Assembly (NCBI GenBank): GCA_017453365.1
Contig: JAFTKH010000006.1
Location: forward strand, 70,321-134,320
Reading direction: 5' to 3'
Length of the DNA: 64,000 bases
Source: Clostridia bacterium
GTDB lineage: Bacteria; Bacillota; Clostridia; Oscillospirales; CAG-272
The position numbers and the translations under genes are program-made. Under the pieces are notes generated by a model that was not told where the DNA came from, did no database searches, and saw only the letters and a list, made by a program, of their open reading frames with translations. Positions 43,626-52,045 of this stretch are shown piece by piece. The stretch's first letter is position 1. Each line of letters opens with the position of its first letter.

Positions 43626-45161
43626 ATGAGAAGAATTATAAAGCTGTGTCTATCGAGGCTTGGGTTCGCGGCCCTTTTTGTGCTCGTTGAGCTTGCCTTT
43701 GTTCTGACGCTTCTTTTCAGGCTTTCCTCGTACTCTGTATACTTTCTGGTCTTTTTGATTGTCGTGAACGTAATTTCGCTTATTGCGGTGGTGAACTCGG
43801 ACGAAAATCCCGAATATAAGCTTACGTGGATGGGGGTTATAGTTCTCGTGCCGTTCCTCGGAACCGTTATGTTCATTCTATTCCGCCGTCCTACGATGAG
43901 TAAGCGCGAGATAAGGCGTCTCGACGAGGTGAGAGAGTGTGTGAAGAGCCGCTCGCAGGGCTCGGCGTTTGCAGAGCTCGGTGAATGCGATTCTCTCGCG
44001 GCGGGGAAGGCTATGGCGATAGTAGGCATTGACGAGAGCGCCGAGGTATATTCGGGCACGGAGTCAAAATATTTTCCCTTTGGCCGTGAGATGTGGGAGA
44101 GCCTGCTCGCCGACCTCTCGGGCGCGGAGAGATATATTTTCCTCGAGTATTTTATAATCGAGGACGGCGTGATGTGGGAGGCCATTTTTTCCGTCTTAAA
44201 GGAAAAGGCGGAGGCAGGAGTTGAGGTGCGCGTTATATACGACGACATCGGGTGTATGAGTACCCTCCCGAAAAGATTTGACCGCGAGCTCTCCTCGCTC
44301 GGCATACGCTGTATAAGGTTTGCTCCTGTGAGTGCGGACGTGCGTAATATGAGGAGAAACAACAACCGCGACCACAGAAAGCTCTGTGTCATTGACGGGA
44401 GCATCGCTTATACCGGCGGTGTGAATATAGCGGATGAATATATAGGAGAAAAAGAGCGCTTCGGAGTATGGAAGGATGGGGGCGTGAGACTTTTCGGCGA
44501 TGCGGCGGAGGGCTTTGCGCGGCTGTTTTTAGAGTTGTGGTCTCTGTCGAACGGTGAATGCGAGGATATAGAGCCTTACCTATGCAGGACGGAAACTGTT
44601 GGCAGCGACGGCGGATATTATATTCCGTTCGGCTCGGGACCGTACCCTATGTACAAGCATCAGGCAGGAAAGCGGGCGCTTCTCGACATAATAAATCAAG
44701 CGCAAAGATACGTTTACATTACGACGCCTTATCTGATAATAGATTTTGACCTTACCGAGGCGCTTCGCGGTGCTGCTTTCAGGGGCGTTGACGTGAGGAT
44801 TATTACGCCGGGTATAGATGATAAGCCGATTGTCGGAATTATGACGCGCGGCAGCTTTCCTCACCTTGTCGCGGGCGGTGTAAAGATATACGAGTATACC
44901 CCTGGATTTATTCATACGAAGGCAATAGTTTCCGATGACCTTTACGCCGTGCTCGGCACGATAAATCTGGATTACAGGAGCCTTGTTCACCACTTTGAGG
45001 ATGCGGTATGGATGTACAGCACACCAACCGTATTAGATGTAAGAGAGGATTTTCTCGCTACAATGAAGGAGTCGAGGAGAATAGAAAAGACCGAGGCAAG
45101 GCTCGGTCTTGTAGGTTGGTGCGTAAGGTGTATTATAAGGCTTTTTGCGCCTTTGTTTTAA
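43626..45161 (+). CDS. cls: Cardiolipin synthase (PLD family)
   Basis: Condenses two phosphatidylglycerols to cardiolipin. The protein has 511 residues with two N-terminal membrane segments (about 8-30 and 33-52), then two phospholipase D domains. The first H-K-D motif is RDHRKLCVIDGSIAYTGGVN and the second is FIHTKAIVSDDLYAVLGTIN, both intact. ATG 43626 has AAAGGGGG upstream. The stop lies 8 bp from the convergent stop of the HtrA-like gene. Confidence 0.93.
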   Translation: MRRIIKLCLSRLGFAALFVLVELAFVLTLLFRLSSYSVYFLVFLIVVNVISLIAVVNSDENPEYKLTWMGVIVLVPFLGTVMFILFRRPTMSKREIRRLDEVRECVKSRSQGSAFAELGECDSLAAGKAMAIVGIDESAEVYSGTESKYFPFGREMWESLLADLSGAERYIFLEYFIIEDGVMWEAIFSVLKEKAEAGVEVRVIYDDIGCMSTLPKRFDRELSSLGIRCIRFAPVSADVRNMRRNNNRDHRKLCVIDGSIAYTGGVNIADEYIGEKERFGVWKDGGVRLFGDAAEGFARLFLELWSLSNGECEDIEPYLCRTETVGSDGGYYIPFGSGPYPMYKHQAGKRALLDIINQAQRYVYITTPYLIIDFDLTEALRGAAFRGVDVRIITPGIDDKPIVGIMTRGSFPHLVAGGVKIYEYTPGFIHTKAIVSDDLYAVLGTINLDYRSLVHHFEDAVWMYSTPTVLDVREDFLATMKESRRIEKTEARLGLVGWCVRCIIRLFAPLF

Positions 45162-45169
45162 CCGTTTTT

Positions 45170-46525
45170 CTAACAGTCTGTAAGGCAGGCTTCCGTGAGG
45201 ATTATCTCCACGCTTATCTCTTCCGAGCCGCGAAGCACGGTGAGCGTGAGCGTATCACCGGCCCGAGCCTTAAGCATAAGGTCTATTAAGTGGAACTGCC
45301 GCGTAATGCTGACGGTTTCGCCGTCTAGGGTTGCTGTCTTGAGAATATCACCCTTGACAAGCTTGCCGTTCGCGAGCCCGTCGGTCTCGACAGATGAAAT
45401 ACCCACCGTTTCGGTGAGGATTATCTTGCCTGTGGCCTCGTCGTATTCCGCTTTTGAGTCGGATATGCCGATTTGTACGCCTATCAACGCCTTTCTGGGA
45501 GTTTTCTGGGTGTCGCTGCCATAGCAGTAGTCTATGATACTGTCAGCAACAGAGACGGCTATATTCACGGGTATCGCGTAGGCTATATTTTCGACGCTCT
45601 CATCGGCAATTTTCGCATTAACGATACCGATAAGCTCTCCCGCACTGTTAAAGAGTCCGCCGCCGGAGTTGCCCGAGTTTACCGCGGTGTCAATACGCAT
45701 AACGCGGAGGTTGACCTCGGTTATGTCATCAGCGCCGGTCATGGTTATGTATTCCGAGTCGACGCCGATAATTCCGACAGATGCGGATATTCCCATATTT
45801 TCGGGATTTCCGACGGCTATCGCGGTATCTCCGACGGATATTCCGTCAGTATCGGCTACCACGGGTATGGCATCGGAGCGGCGTAGGATTTCGCTGTCGC
45901 TTATTTTCAAAACGGCAATATCATAGAGCATAGAGCCGCCGACGTATTCGGCCTCAATAGCCTGCGTGTTAAGCTCCGAGCCATAGAGATATACCGTGAT
46001 ATTTTCGCTCGTGCCTTCGTTGCTGTCTGCACTGTACACGACGTGGTAGTTAGTTATAATAAAGGCATCGCCCGACGCTCGGTCGAGCTCGTAAATAACA
46101 CCCGAGCCGGCAGAGGAGAACGAGGACGTGCCGTAATAGCTCGTCTCGGTGAAGCCCGCAATAATGGCAACAGAGCTTATTAGCCCTTTTGAGGTTGCGA
46201 GGCCGACTGTATTTTCCGACGGCTCTATCGTTATAACTCCGTCCTCACCGTCAGCTCCGACGGGACCGTCCTTGCCGTCTTGTCCCTTCTCACCGTTTTT
46301 ACCGTCGGTACCGTCTGTGCCGTCCTTACCGTCAGCTCCGTCCTCACCGTCCGTGCCCTTAACTACACCGAGATTTTGCTCTGTGCCGTCGGAATAGGTG
46401 AGCACGAGCTCTCCCGCTTCGTTTATTCTGGCCGAGGATACTCCCACGTAATCCAGGGAAACACAGCCTGAAAGTGTAGTCAGTGCAATAGTCATAGCCG
46501 CTATAAGCGCTAAAAGCTTCTTCAT
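45170..46525 (-). CDS. HtrA/DegP-type serine protease lipoprotein with collagen-like stalk and PDZ domain
   Basis: Surface protease, 451 residues. ATG 46525 is used because AGGAG lies ten bases upstream. Lipobox LSGC (Cys21) is followed at about 60-100 by about 13 collagen-like G-x-y triplets rich in Asp and Lys. The trypsin-fold domain (about 110-330) shows the triad: ITNYHVV (His), YDIAVLKI (Asp) and NSGNSGGGLF (Ser). A PDZ domain covers about 350-445. It probably degrades or refolds exported proteins while held off the membrane by the stalk. The long upstream extension of the frame has no signal peptide at its start and is dismissed. Confidence 0.9.
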   Translation of the reverse strand: MKKLLALIAAMTIALTTLSGCVSLDYVGVSSARINEAGELVLTYSDGTEQNLGVVKGTDGEDGADGKDGTDGTDGKNGEKGQDGKDGPVGADGEDGVITIEPSENTVGLATSKGLISSVAIIAGFTETSYYGTSSFSSAGSGVIYELDRASGDAFIITNYHVVYSADSNEGTSENITVYLYGSELNTQAIEAEYVGGSMLYDIAVLKISDSEILRRSDAIPVVADTDGISVGDTAIAVGNPENMGISASVGIIGVDSEYITMTGADDITEVNLRVMRIDTAVNSGNSGGGLFNSAGELIGIVNAKIADESVENIAYAIPVNIAVSVADSIIDYCYGSDTQKTPRKALIGVQIGISDSKAEYDEATGKIILTETVGISSVETDGLANGKLVKGDILKTATLDGETVSITRQFHLIDLMLKARAGDTLTLTVLRGSEEISVEIILTEACLTDC

Positions 46526-46720
46526 TAACTTGCTTCTCCTATGGTCTTTTTCTTTATTGTACCATAAAAACTTTAACAGTGCATAAAAATTGCGTAAATT
46601 TTTCAAAAAAAACAAAAAAACATCTTTTGCGCGGGCAATAATATATAGGAGAGATAATTTATAATAGGCCTCGGTTTTCGAGCTCCTTCCATATTTTTTC
46701 AAAAAACTCGGCAAAACCTC

Positions 46721-46749
46721 TTGACAAAACACCGTCGGTGTGCTAAAAT
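46721..46749 (+). promoter_or_regulatory. Promoter of the tRNA-Gln locus
   Basis: TTGACA (46721-46726), 17-bp spacer, TAAAAT (46744-46749). Confidence 0.75.
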
Positions 46750-46775
46750 AAAATCCGTCCGAAAACAGCAGTATA

Positions 46776-47074
46776 AACCCCGAGCGGCAAACTCTGTTTG
46801 TTCGGTCGCAAGACCGAAAGGGATTTAAAACTAAATAATTATTACACTGGGGAATTTGTGTAAACAGATGCGTGAGTATCGAAGATACTTGCATCTCGGC
46901 AGCACGACAGACTCTGCATACCGCTTGCGGTATATTGCCAAGCGAGGAGATGAAAGACTCCTTATAGAGGGGCGGAACAAATGGCAGAGGGCGAACCCCG
47001 AGCGGCAAACTCTGTTTGTTCGGTCGCAAGACCGAAAGGGATTTAAAACTAAATAATTATTACACTGGGGAATT
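46776..47074 (+). repeat. Direct duplication of an 81-bp block at the tRNA-Gln locus
   Basis: Bases 46776-46856 are repeated exactly at 46994-47074, an offset of 218. Each copy holds the perfect GCAA-loop hairpin TTCGGTC/GACCGAA (46801-46818 and 47019-47036), a piece resembling the 3' half of tRNA-Gln (ACTCTGTTTGTT), and the first 9 nt of a tRNA-Gln acceptor. Confidence 0.9.
46848..46916 (+). pseudogene. Degenerate tRNA-Gln copy with a hairpin inserted in the D-loop
   Basis: Starts TGGGGAATTTGTGTAA, then a 33-nt insert that forms a near-perfect hairpin (AGATGC...AGTATC-GAA-GATACT...GCATCT, 46866-46896), then CGGCAGCACGACAGACTCTG as in the intact gene. The sequence then breaks off into another hairpin (ATACCGC/GCGGTAT, 46918-46933). 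It has no 3' half with T-arm and CCA, so it cannot be an ordinary tRNA. Confidence 0.7.
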
Positions 47075-47139
47075 GTGTAACGGCAGCACGACAGACTCTG
47101 ACTCTGTTTGTTGGGGTTCGAATCCCTATTCCCCAGCCA
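47066..47139 (+). tRNA. tRNA-Gln (anticodon CTG)
   Basis: A 74-nt cloverleaf with encoded CCA. Acceptor TGGGGAA / TTCCCCA pairs fully, the D-arm is GTG...CAC, and the anticodon stem ACAGA/TCTGT has loop CTCTGAC with anticodon CTG (reads CAG). The T-arm is TGGGG-TTCGAAT-CCCTA (one G-T pair). The discriminator is G before CCA. It lies between the tRNA promoter and a terminator. Confidence 0.93.
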
Positions 47140-47145
47140 AAGAAT

Positions 47146-47174
47146 TCGACAAGCTTTGACTTGTCGATTTTTTT
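47146..47174 (+). terminator. Terminator of the tRNA-Gln transcript
   Basis: TCGACAAG-CTTTGA-CTTGTCGA, then TTTTTTT. Confidence 0.9.
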
Positions 47175-47176
47175 AT

Positions 47177-47219
47177 CCATTGCGAAAGCAATGGCATATC
47201 ATCACGCTTTAGGCGTGAT
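47177..47219. repeat. Two short perfect hairpins after the tRNA terminator
   Basis: CCATTGC-GAAA-GCAATGG (47177-47194) and ATCACGC-TTTAG-GCGTGAT (47201-47219). Another (TTGTGC / GCACAA) is at 47317-47333. They resemble the hairpins inside the degenerate tRNA copy. Confidence 0.65.
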
Positions 47220-47284
47220 TGGGACGCGTGAGTTCAAGTCCATACGAAACTCTCCGAAACATCTTTTTTGTCCGCCTTTCACAA

Positions 47285-47313
47285 AAATCCAACTCTGACG
47301 AGTTGGATTTTTT
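47285..47313 (+). terminator. Second downstream terminator
   Basis: AAATCCAACTC-TGAC-GAGTTGGATTT followed by TTT. There is no gene between this and the previous terminator. The segment GTGAGTTCAAGTCC at 47228 looks like a decayed tRNA T-arm. Confidence 0.8.
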
Positions 47314-47677
47314 CATTTGTGCTGAAGGCACAACATTGTTTGCATTGCGTACACATATACCGCTGTGAAGCAAACAAAATGAAGCCGTTTGTTCGCTATC
47401 ATAGGAGAGGTTTAAAACACCCAAGCGGATGAATCAACCATGCTTAAAAAACGAGCTGTCGGGCGAGAGCTGTCCGAGGAAAAAACTATAGCTTGCTCTA
47501 TACCTTTGTACCGGCGAGCTGTATTTTTCAAAGAATGTGTTTTTCTACAGATATCGCCGTTTTTTTGAGATTTTTTTAGTAGCTTTAACGAAATAAAAAC
47601 ATTATTTAAATCTTTCTAAAACACCTCGATATTATGATAAATACGTCAAATAAATTGGAAGGAAAGGTGTATTTATT
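47314..47677. other. Intergenic region ahead of the AttH-like gene
   Basis: No gene supported. It holds the hairpin at 47317-47333 and an inverted pair TTGTTTGC (47336-47343) / GCAAACAA (about 47370). The last 150 bases are AT-rich and end in GGAAAGG before the next ATG. Confidence 0.5.
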
Positions 47678-48811
47678 ATGAGAATCGAAAACCCTAAAGT
47701 AACACTTGCCGATGAAGCAAGAAACGGTGTTAAAGAAGAGGTAAGAAGCGGATTTCTGGATTGGCTGATGGAATTCAACGTAGAGGGAGATGACGGAGAG
47801 CTTTACGCTCTTGGCGGCTCTATTCTTTCACTGGCTCTCGAAAAAATGGATCTTGTCAACCTCTGCTATGCCAAGGGGAAGGGCTCTGTAAAGCAGTTAC
47901 GTAATTCTATCTATAAGCTGGCGAGGTATCCCGGAACCGTGATGAACAAGTTCTACAGAAATCCACAGGGCACTTTACAGATAGAAAAGAGAGAGCACAG
48001 CGTGCTTGTCACCTGTGGAGAGCATTACAAGGTGGAGTGCTTCGATAACGGTACTTGGCATTTAATGCTCGATACCTGCGATGGCGAATACAAGGCAGAC
48101 CTTTATCACAGAGCACACGGTTTTCCTCTTTGGTATGGCAGAGAGAAGCCCTCTTATCTTACACAGCATTCCATCACCTACGGTTATAACTGGTCCGGCG
48201 ACGTTGATGGCGAAATAACGCTGAACGGCAAAAATATAAAGGTTAAAGGAACGGGTCAGCGTGAGAGATACGTTGCGGTTGACTCTTCTGCCGCAGAGCT
48301 TGGCGGTTGGGAGGATTGGGGTTATATCACCTTCAACGAGATGCACTCGTCAATGTACGATATGCGCCTCGGTATGAAGGACTATTCTCTCTATGATCTT
48401 GAAAGCGGCAGGCACTACACCTCGGACGGAAATCTCAAGGGCGGTGATAACGATGTCTCCGAGATGGAGATTACTCATGAGGATTTTGCATTTATGCGTG
48501 AGCTGGACGGCTTTGTTCCTTCATATTATAATATAAGACTTAAGGTTGAAGACGGAGTATTCGAGGCAAGAGCACACGTTTGTAACGCGCGGGTATGGGG
48601 CGTGACCTTTAAAATGCCCGACAACCCCGTTGCAACGTTAATATTCGATAACGTAGAGGGAAAGTTCACCTACAATGACGGCACAGTTAAAACGCTTACG
48701 GGCGGCCGTGGTACAATGTCGGTTCGTCAGTGGCATCAATATCCCAATATGCTTCCTCGCGAGCTTTACTGTGACGACGAGCGCACGGGTGAAAAATTTG
48801 AAACGCTTTAA
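47678..48811 (+). CDS. AttH/CrtC-like lipocalin-fold protein (putative)
   Basis: A 377-residue soluble protein without signal peptide. The middle resembles the two-barrel AttH / carotenoid 1,2-hydratase group: SYLTQHSITYGYNWSGDVDG, then GKNIKVKGTGQRERY and WGYITFNEMHSSM, like the symmetric strands with conserved Gly-Arg-Asp-Trp surroundings in that family. The N-terminal 100 residues contain CYAKGKGSVKQLRNSIYKLA and have no match that I know. GGAAGGAAAGG lies ahead of the ATG. It is transcribed alone and ends at a terminator. The substrate is unknown. Confidence 0.55.
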   Translation: MRIENPKVTLADEARNGVKEEVRSGFLDWLMEFNVEGDDGELYALGGSILSLALEKMDLVNLCYAKGKGSVKQLRNSIYKLARYPGTVMNKFYRNPQGTLQIEKREHSVLVTCGEHYKVECFDNGTWHLMLDTCDGEYKADLYHRAHGFPLWYGREKPSYLTQHSITYGYNWSGDVDGEITLNGKNIKVKGTGQRERYVAVDSSAAELGGWEDWGYITFNEMHSSMYDMRLGMKDYSLYDLESGRHYTSDGNLKGGDNDVSEMEITHEDFAFMRELDGFVPSYYNIRLKVEDGVFEARAHVCNARVWGVTFKMPDNPVATLIFDNVEGKFTYNDGTVKTLTGGRGTMSVRQWHQYPNMLPRELYCDDERTGEKFETL

Positions 48812-48839
48812 TTTTATCTAAAACAGTTATAAATTACAG

Positions 48840-48876
48840 AAAGAAGCACTGCTCTTGCGGTGCTTCTTTGTTCTTT
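48840..48876 (+). terminator. Terminator after the AttH-like gene
   Basis: AAAGAAGCAC / GTGCTTCTTT stem, then GTTCTTT. Bases 48877-49044 contain nothing recognisable. Confidence 0.8.
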
Positions 48877-49044
48877 AGCTATGCTTACTCGGAGATGACA
48901 GCGGCTTGCTTACACAATTCTCTGATATCTGCTTTTTCCGTGGAGCAGCGTATATTAAGGCTTTGGACGGAGAAAATGGATAGTGCAGTGCCTTTTTCAA
49001 AATCGACATGGGGTGGCCCGCTCTGTTAATCCTTTATTTTACTG

Positions 49045-49096
49045 TTGACAAGAGGCAAAGAGCGTGTTATAATAAATTGAGCTCAATTAAATTGAG
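49045..49096 (+). promoter_or_regulatory. gpx promoter with OhrR/MarR-type operator
   Basis: TTGACA (49045-49050), 17-bp spacer, TATAAT (49068-49073). Directly after it are three alternating half-sites: AATTGAG / CTCAATT / AATTGAG. They make the perfect palindromes AATTGAGCTCAATT (49075-49088) and CTCAATTAAATTGAG (49082-49096), which overlap the transcription start. The CAATT-A-AATTG core resembles known OhrR operators. Confidence 0.75.
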
Positions 49097-49118
49097 TAAA
49101 TATTTTCGGAGGTGTGAT

Positions 49119-49658
49119 ATGAACGCATACGATTTCACAGTAAAGACAATGGACGGCAGCGAGGTTTCTCTTGAGAAATACAAAGGGAAGGTTTTGCTTA
49201 TAGTAAACACGGCTACGGCATGTGGCTTTACACCGCAGTATAAGGAGCTTGAGGAGCTGTATCGGGAATTTTCCGCCGAGGGACTGGAAATACTTGATTT
49301 TCCCTGTAATCAGTTTGGCGGGCAGGCGCCCGGAAGCAACGAAGAAATTCACACCTTCTGTACGGGCCGCTTTGGAATAACCTTCCCACAGTTTGCGAAG
49401 GTCGATGTCAACGGTGAGGATGCGACACCGCTTTATAAGTGGCTGACGGAGAATACGAAATTCGGCGGCTTCGGAAAATCGCCAATGTCCTTAATTCTTT
49501 CGGGTGTTGTAAAGAAGACAGATAAGGACTATAAGAATAACGGAAAGATAAAGTGGAATTTTACAAAATTCCTGATAGACAGAAACGGGGAGATAGTAGC
49601 CCGCTTCGAGCCGACGGATATGAAGAGGCTTAAGGCGGCTATTAAGGAATGCCTTTAA
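49119..49658 (+). CDS. Glutathione peroxidase family thiol peroxidase (BsaA type)
   Basis: Reduces peroxides, in Firmicutes probably with thioredoxin rather than glutathione. It has 179 residues. The peroxidatic Cys35 is in NTATACGFTPQYKEL, where many relatives have A-S-K-C-G-F; the tetrad Gln is in DFPCNQFGGQAPGS and Trp/Asn in IKWNFTKFLID. GGAGGTG lies before ATG 49119. An OhrR-like regulator is encoded next, and matching half-sites overlap the promoter, so peroxide-induced expression is likely. Confidence 0.94.
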   Translation: MNAYDFTVKTMDGSEVSLEKYKGKVLLIVNTATACGFTPQYKELEELYREFSAEGLEILDFPCNQFGGQAPGSNEEIHTFCTGRFGITFPQFAKVDVNGEDATPLYKWLTENTKFGGFGKSPMSLILSGVVKKTDKDYKNNGKIKWNFTKFLIDRNGEIVARFEPTDMKRLKAAIKECL

Positions 49659-49700
49659 TACGCAGGCGGCGCGAGAGAAAAACAAAAGGGCGGAAGACTC

Positions 49701-49729
49701 TTGATAATTTGTACGTAATATGATACAAT
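49701..49729 (+). promoter_or_regulatory. Promoter of the OhrR-type regulator gene
   Basis: TTGATA (49701-49706), 17-bp spacer, TACAAT (49724-49729). Confidence 0.65.
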
Positions 49730-49769
49730 TAAGATGCTATAATGATGTATAACATTCGGGAGACCTTCT

Positions 49770-50207
49770 ATGAGTGAATTGAAATACGATGCCCTGAAGC
49801 TTGAAAATCAACTGTGCTTTCCTCTCTATGCCGCCTCGCGCGAGGTTGTGAAGAAATACCGTTCTCATCTTGATGCGCTGGGCATAACCTATACTCAATA
49901 CATTACTATGATGGTTATGTGGGAGACGGGTTCGACTACCGTAAAGTCGCTCGGCGAGCGCCTTTTTCTTGACTCGGGAACTATGACACCCGTGCTGAAA
50001 AGCCTCGAGGCGAAGGGGTACGTTAAGCGTATGAGAAGCACCGATGACGAACGCTCGGTGATTGTAGAGCTTACGAACGACGGAGCGGCTCTTAAGGACG
50101 CCGCAGTACGAATACCATTTAAGGTTGCGGAGTGCGTTGGGCTGACCGCCGACGAGGCAGGACAGCTTTACAGACTTCTATATAAGATACTGAATACATC
50201 GGATTGA
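49770..50207 (+). CDS. ohrR: MarR-family organic peroxide regulator, OhrR type
   Basis: A 145-residue winged-helix repressor. LENQLCFPLYAASREVVKKY contains Cys16 at the position of the peroxide-sensing Cys of OhrR, and ALGITYTQYITMMVMWE is the usual following helix. The recognition helix region is GTMTPVLKSLEAKGYVKR and the wing is RSTDDERSV. Oxidation of Cys16 should release DNA. The likely target is the gpx promoter 670 bp upstream, whose half-sites fit; its own promoter carries only a partial site (ACAATTAAG). Confidence 0.93.
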   Translation: MSELKYDALKLENQLCFPLYAASREVVKKYRSHLDALGITYTQYITMMVMWETGSTTVKSLGERLFLDSGTMTPVLKSLEAKGYVKRMRSTDDERSVIVELTNDGAALKDAAVRIPFKVAECVGLTADEAGQLYRLLYKILNTSD

Positions 50208-50226
50208 GAAATCAAATCAAAAAAGT

Positions 50227-50268
50227 CGAGCGAGGACGCTTTGTTTTACGTGTCCTCGCTCGTTTTTC
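50227..50268 (+). terminator. Terminator after ohrR
   Basis: CGAGCGAGGAC / GTCCTCGCTCG stem, then TTTTT. Confidence 0.9.
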
Positions 50269-50327
50269 TCGTTTTCCTCTAAATACGGCAGCTTGTTTTT
50301 AGTAGTTGGTAAGAGGTCTTCGACCCG

Positions 50328-51023
50328 TCAGTCTAAAAGCCTGCCGTCAGTAGAAATTGTAACGACGTTCCACGGGATAAACTTACCGCTGGCCATAAGA
50401 GCGCGCTTCGCGGCGTTCTCTATTCCTCCGCAGCATGGGACCTCCATTCGCACTATTGTAACGCTCTTTATATCGTTGTTCGCAATAATCGCAGTCAGCT
50501 TTTCGGCATAATCTCCCTCGTCGAGCTTCGGGCATCCTATAAGCGTTATGCGGTTGCGGATAAACCTGTTGTGAAAATCAGCGTAGGCGTAAGCTGTGCA
50601 ATCCGCCGCAATAAGCAGGTTTGCTCCGTTAAAATACGGGGCGTTAACAGGGACGAGCTTTATCTGCACGGGCCACTGCAAGAGTTGGCTTGTTACGGGC
50701 GCGCTCTCGTGTGCATGGGGTTCTTTGTCACGCTTAATTGCCCTTGATGCAGTCCCGGGGCAGCCGCAGGCAAGCGGTGATTGCTTTCTACTCTTGGCGG
50801 CGAGTGAGGCGGCCTCGTCGTAAGCTGGCGCCTCGCGCTCCTCAAAGGCGATAGCGTTAACGGGACAGCTGGGCAAGCAGTCTCCGAGTCCGTCACAGTA
50901 GTCCTCACGGGTGAGCTTTGCCTTACCGTTTATCATTTCTATGGCGCCCTCATGGCAGGCTGCGGCGCAGGCGCCGCAGCCGTTGCACTTCTCTTCGTCG
51001 ATTTTTATTATTTTTCTTATCAT
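50328..51023 (-). CDS. Ferredoxin-like 4Fe-4S dicluster protein with C-terminal CCGG region
   Basis: A 231-residue iron-sulfur protein. Two cluster motifs lie in the first 60 residues: CNGCGACAAAC...HEGAIE and CDGLGDCLPSCPVNAI. Cys residues near 86 (LACGCPG) and the late VPCCGGIENAAKRAL may hold another metal or take part in redox chemistry. The C-terminal 120 residues match conserved but uncharacterised proteins of anaerobes that occur near redox regulators. The promoter upstream is weak (CCGACA-17-TATAAT), as is common for activated genes. Confidence 0.8.
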   Translation of the reverse strand: MIRKIIKIDEEKCNGCGACAAACHEGAIEMINGKAKLTREDYCDGLGDCLPSCPVNAIAFEEREAPAYDEAASLAAKSRKQSPLACGCPGTASRAIKRDKEPHAHESAPVTSQLLQWPVQIKLVPVNAPYFNGANLLIAADCTAYAYADFHNRFIRNRITLIGCPKLDEGDYAEKLTAIIANNDIKSVTIVRMEVPCCGGIENAAKRALMASGKFIPWNVVTISTDGRLLD

Positions 51024-51158
51024 AGCTTTTCTCCTTGCTTGGATTTACGCTATTATTATAATACAATAGGTAGTATATGTCGGTTGTTTTTACAACGGAA
51101 ACGCACTTTTTATTGAACGAAGGCTTTAAGCCGATGACGGCGGTGTTGTCTTCGACCG

Positions 51159-51998
51159 TCAAAAAATCGATGCTCTCTCCGACGGAAGCGCGCGTTTTCT
51201 GTATTTTAGTGCGGAAACTCCGATTTTTGCAGAGAAGAACTCCGAGAAATAGTTTTCGTTTTCAAAGCCTACTGTACTTGCAATCTCCTTTACCGTCATA
51301 TCCGTTTCGAGCAAAAGGCGTTGTGCCTCGGCGAGGCGTTTGTTGAGGATGTACTGCTTCGGGCTTATGCGGAAGGTCGCCTTAAAATAATTAGAAAAGT
51401 AAAGAGGACTTATGCTCATAAGTGATGCGAGCTCTGACAAAGAGATGCTCGAGGTATAGTTTTTTTCAATATAGGACAGCACTGTGCCGAAGCGCTCGAG
51501 CTCGCGGCGGCTCCCCTCGGTTTTTTCAAAAAAATCAGATAGCAAAAGGCTCATAGCGCCCCGAACCTTCATATGTGCCTGGTGTGTGTTTTTTGTGTAG
51601 TTTTCGACTACCGTATCGAAAAGCGGTTGGGTGAGGGGGCCCTCCTCCACACTGTAATTGCCTGATAAGAAGCGATAGAGGCTTAGGCTTTGCGAGCTTG
51701 AACGAAAATGAATATAGTATTTATTCATAGTACCGTCTATCTCGCTCTCCAGCACCGAAAAGGCGGGGATAAAGTATACGCGTCCAGCTACGAGGTCGAT
51801 ATCCCCGTCTATTAAGTGAAGTCTAGCCAATCCGCCGTCTGTATCTGTGCGGAAATACAGCCTGTGGCAGTCTATTTCACGATGCGCCTTATTCCAGCGT
51901 ACGAGATTCCATTCGTCGCCGACATCCCGTCTCTCTGCGAAGGAGACGGCATAGTCATCGTTTTCTATACCGAACGGTGAAGAAGGGGATTTCATCAT
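51159..51998 (-). CDS. AraC-family transcriptional regulator
   Basis: A 279-residue regulator with an N-terminal cupin-like sensor (about 1-165) and two C-terminal helix-turn-helix motifs: SISLSELASLMSISPLYFSN and MTVKEIASTVGFENENYFSE. ATG 51998 is chosen because AGGAG lies just upstream; an upstream in-frame start (52064) would lie inside the promoter region. It is divergent from fucose isomerase, whose promoter overlaps its own within an inverted repeat, so it probably controls fucI in response to a sugar. Confidence 0.92.
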   Translation of the reverse strand: MMKSPSSPFGIENDDYAVSFAERRDVGDEWNLVRWNKAHREIDCHRLYFRTDTDGGLARLHLIDGDIDLVAGRVYFIPAFSVLESEIDGTMNKYYIHFRSSSQSLSLYRFLSGNYSVEEGPLTQPLFDTVVENYTKNTHQAHMKVRGAMSLLLSDFFEKTEGSRRELERFGTVLSYIEKNYTSSISLSELASLMSISPLYFSNYFKATFRISPKQYILNKRLAEAQRLLLETDMTVKEIASTVGFENENYFSEFFSAKIGVSALKYRKRALPSERASIF

Positions 51999-52045
51999 AT
52001 AGGCTCCTATCCTAAATTTTGTTAAGATTTTGACATGTTTTGCCG

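Noticed and set aside
46526..47029. N-terminal extension of the HtrA-type gene to 47029
   Set aside because: It would bury the signal peptide 168 residues inside the protein and run through the tRNA-Gln promoter and pseudo-tRNA. AGGAG marks the start at 46525.
47223..47262. Second tRNA after tRNA-Gln
   Set aside because: GTGAGTTCAAGTCC looks like a T-arm, but the stem has a mismatch and no acceptor, D-arm or anticodon arm can be built. It is at most a remnant.
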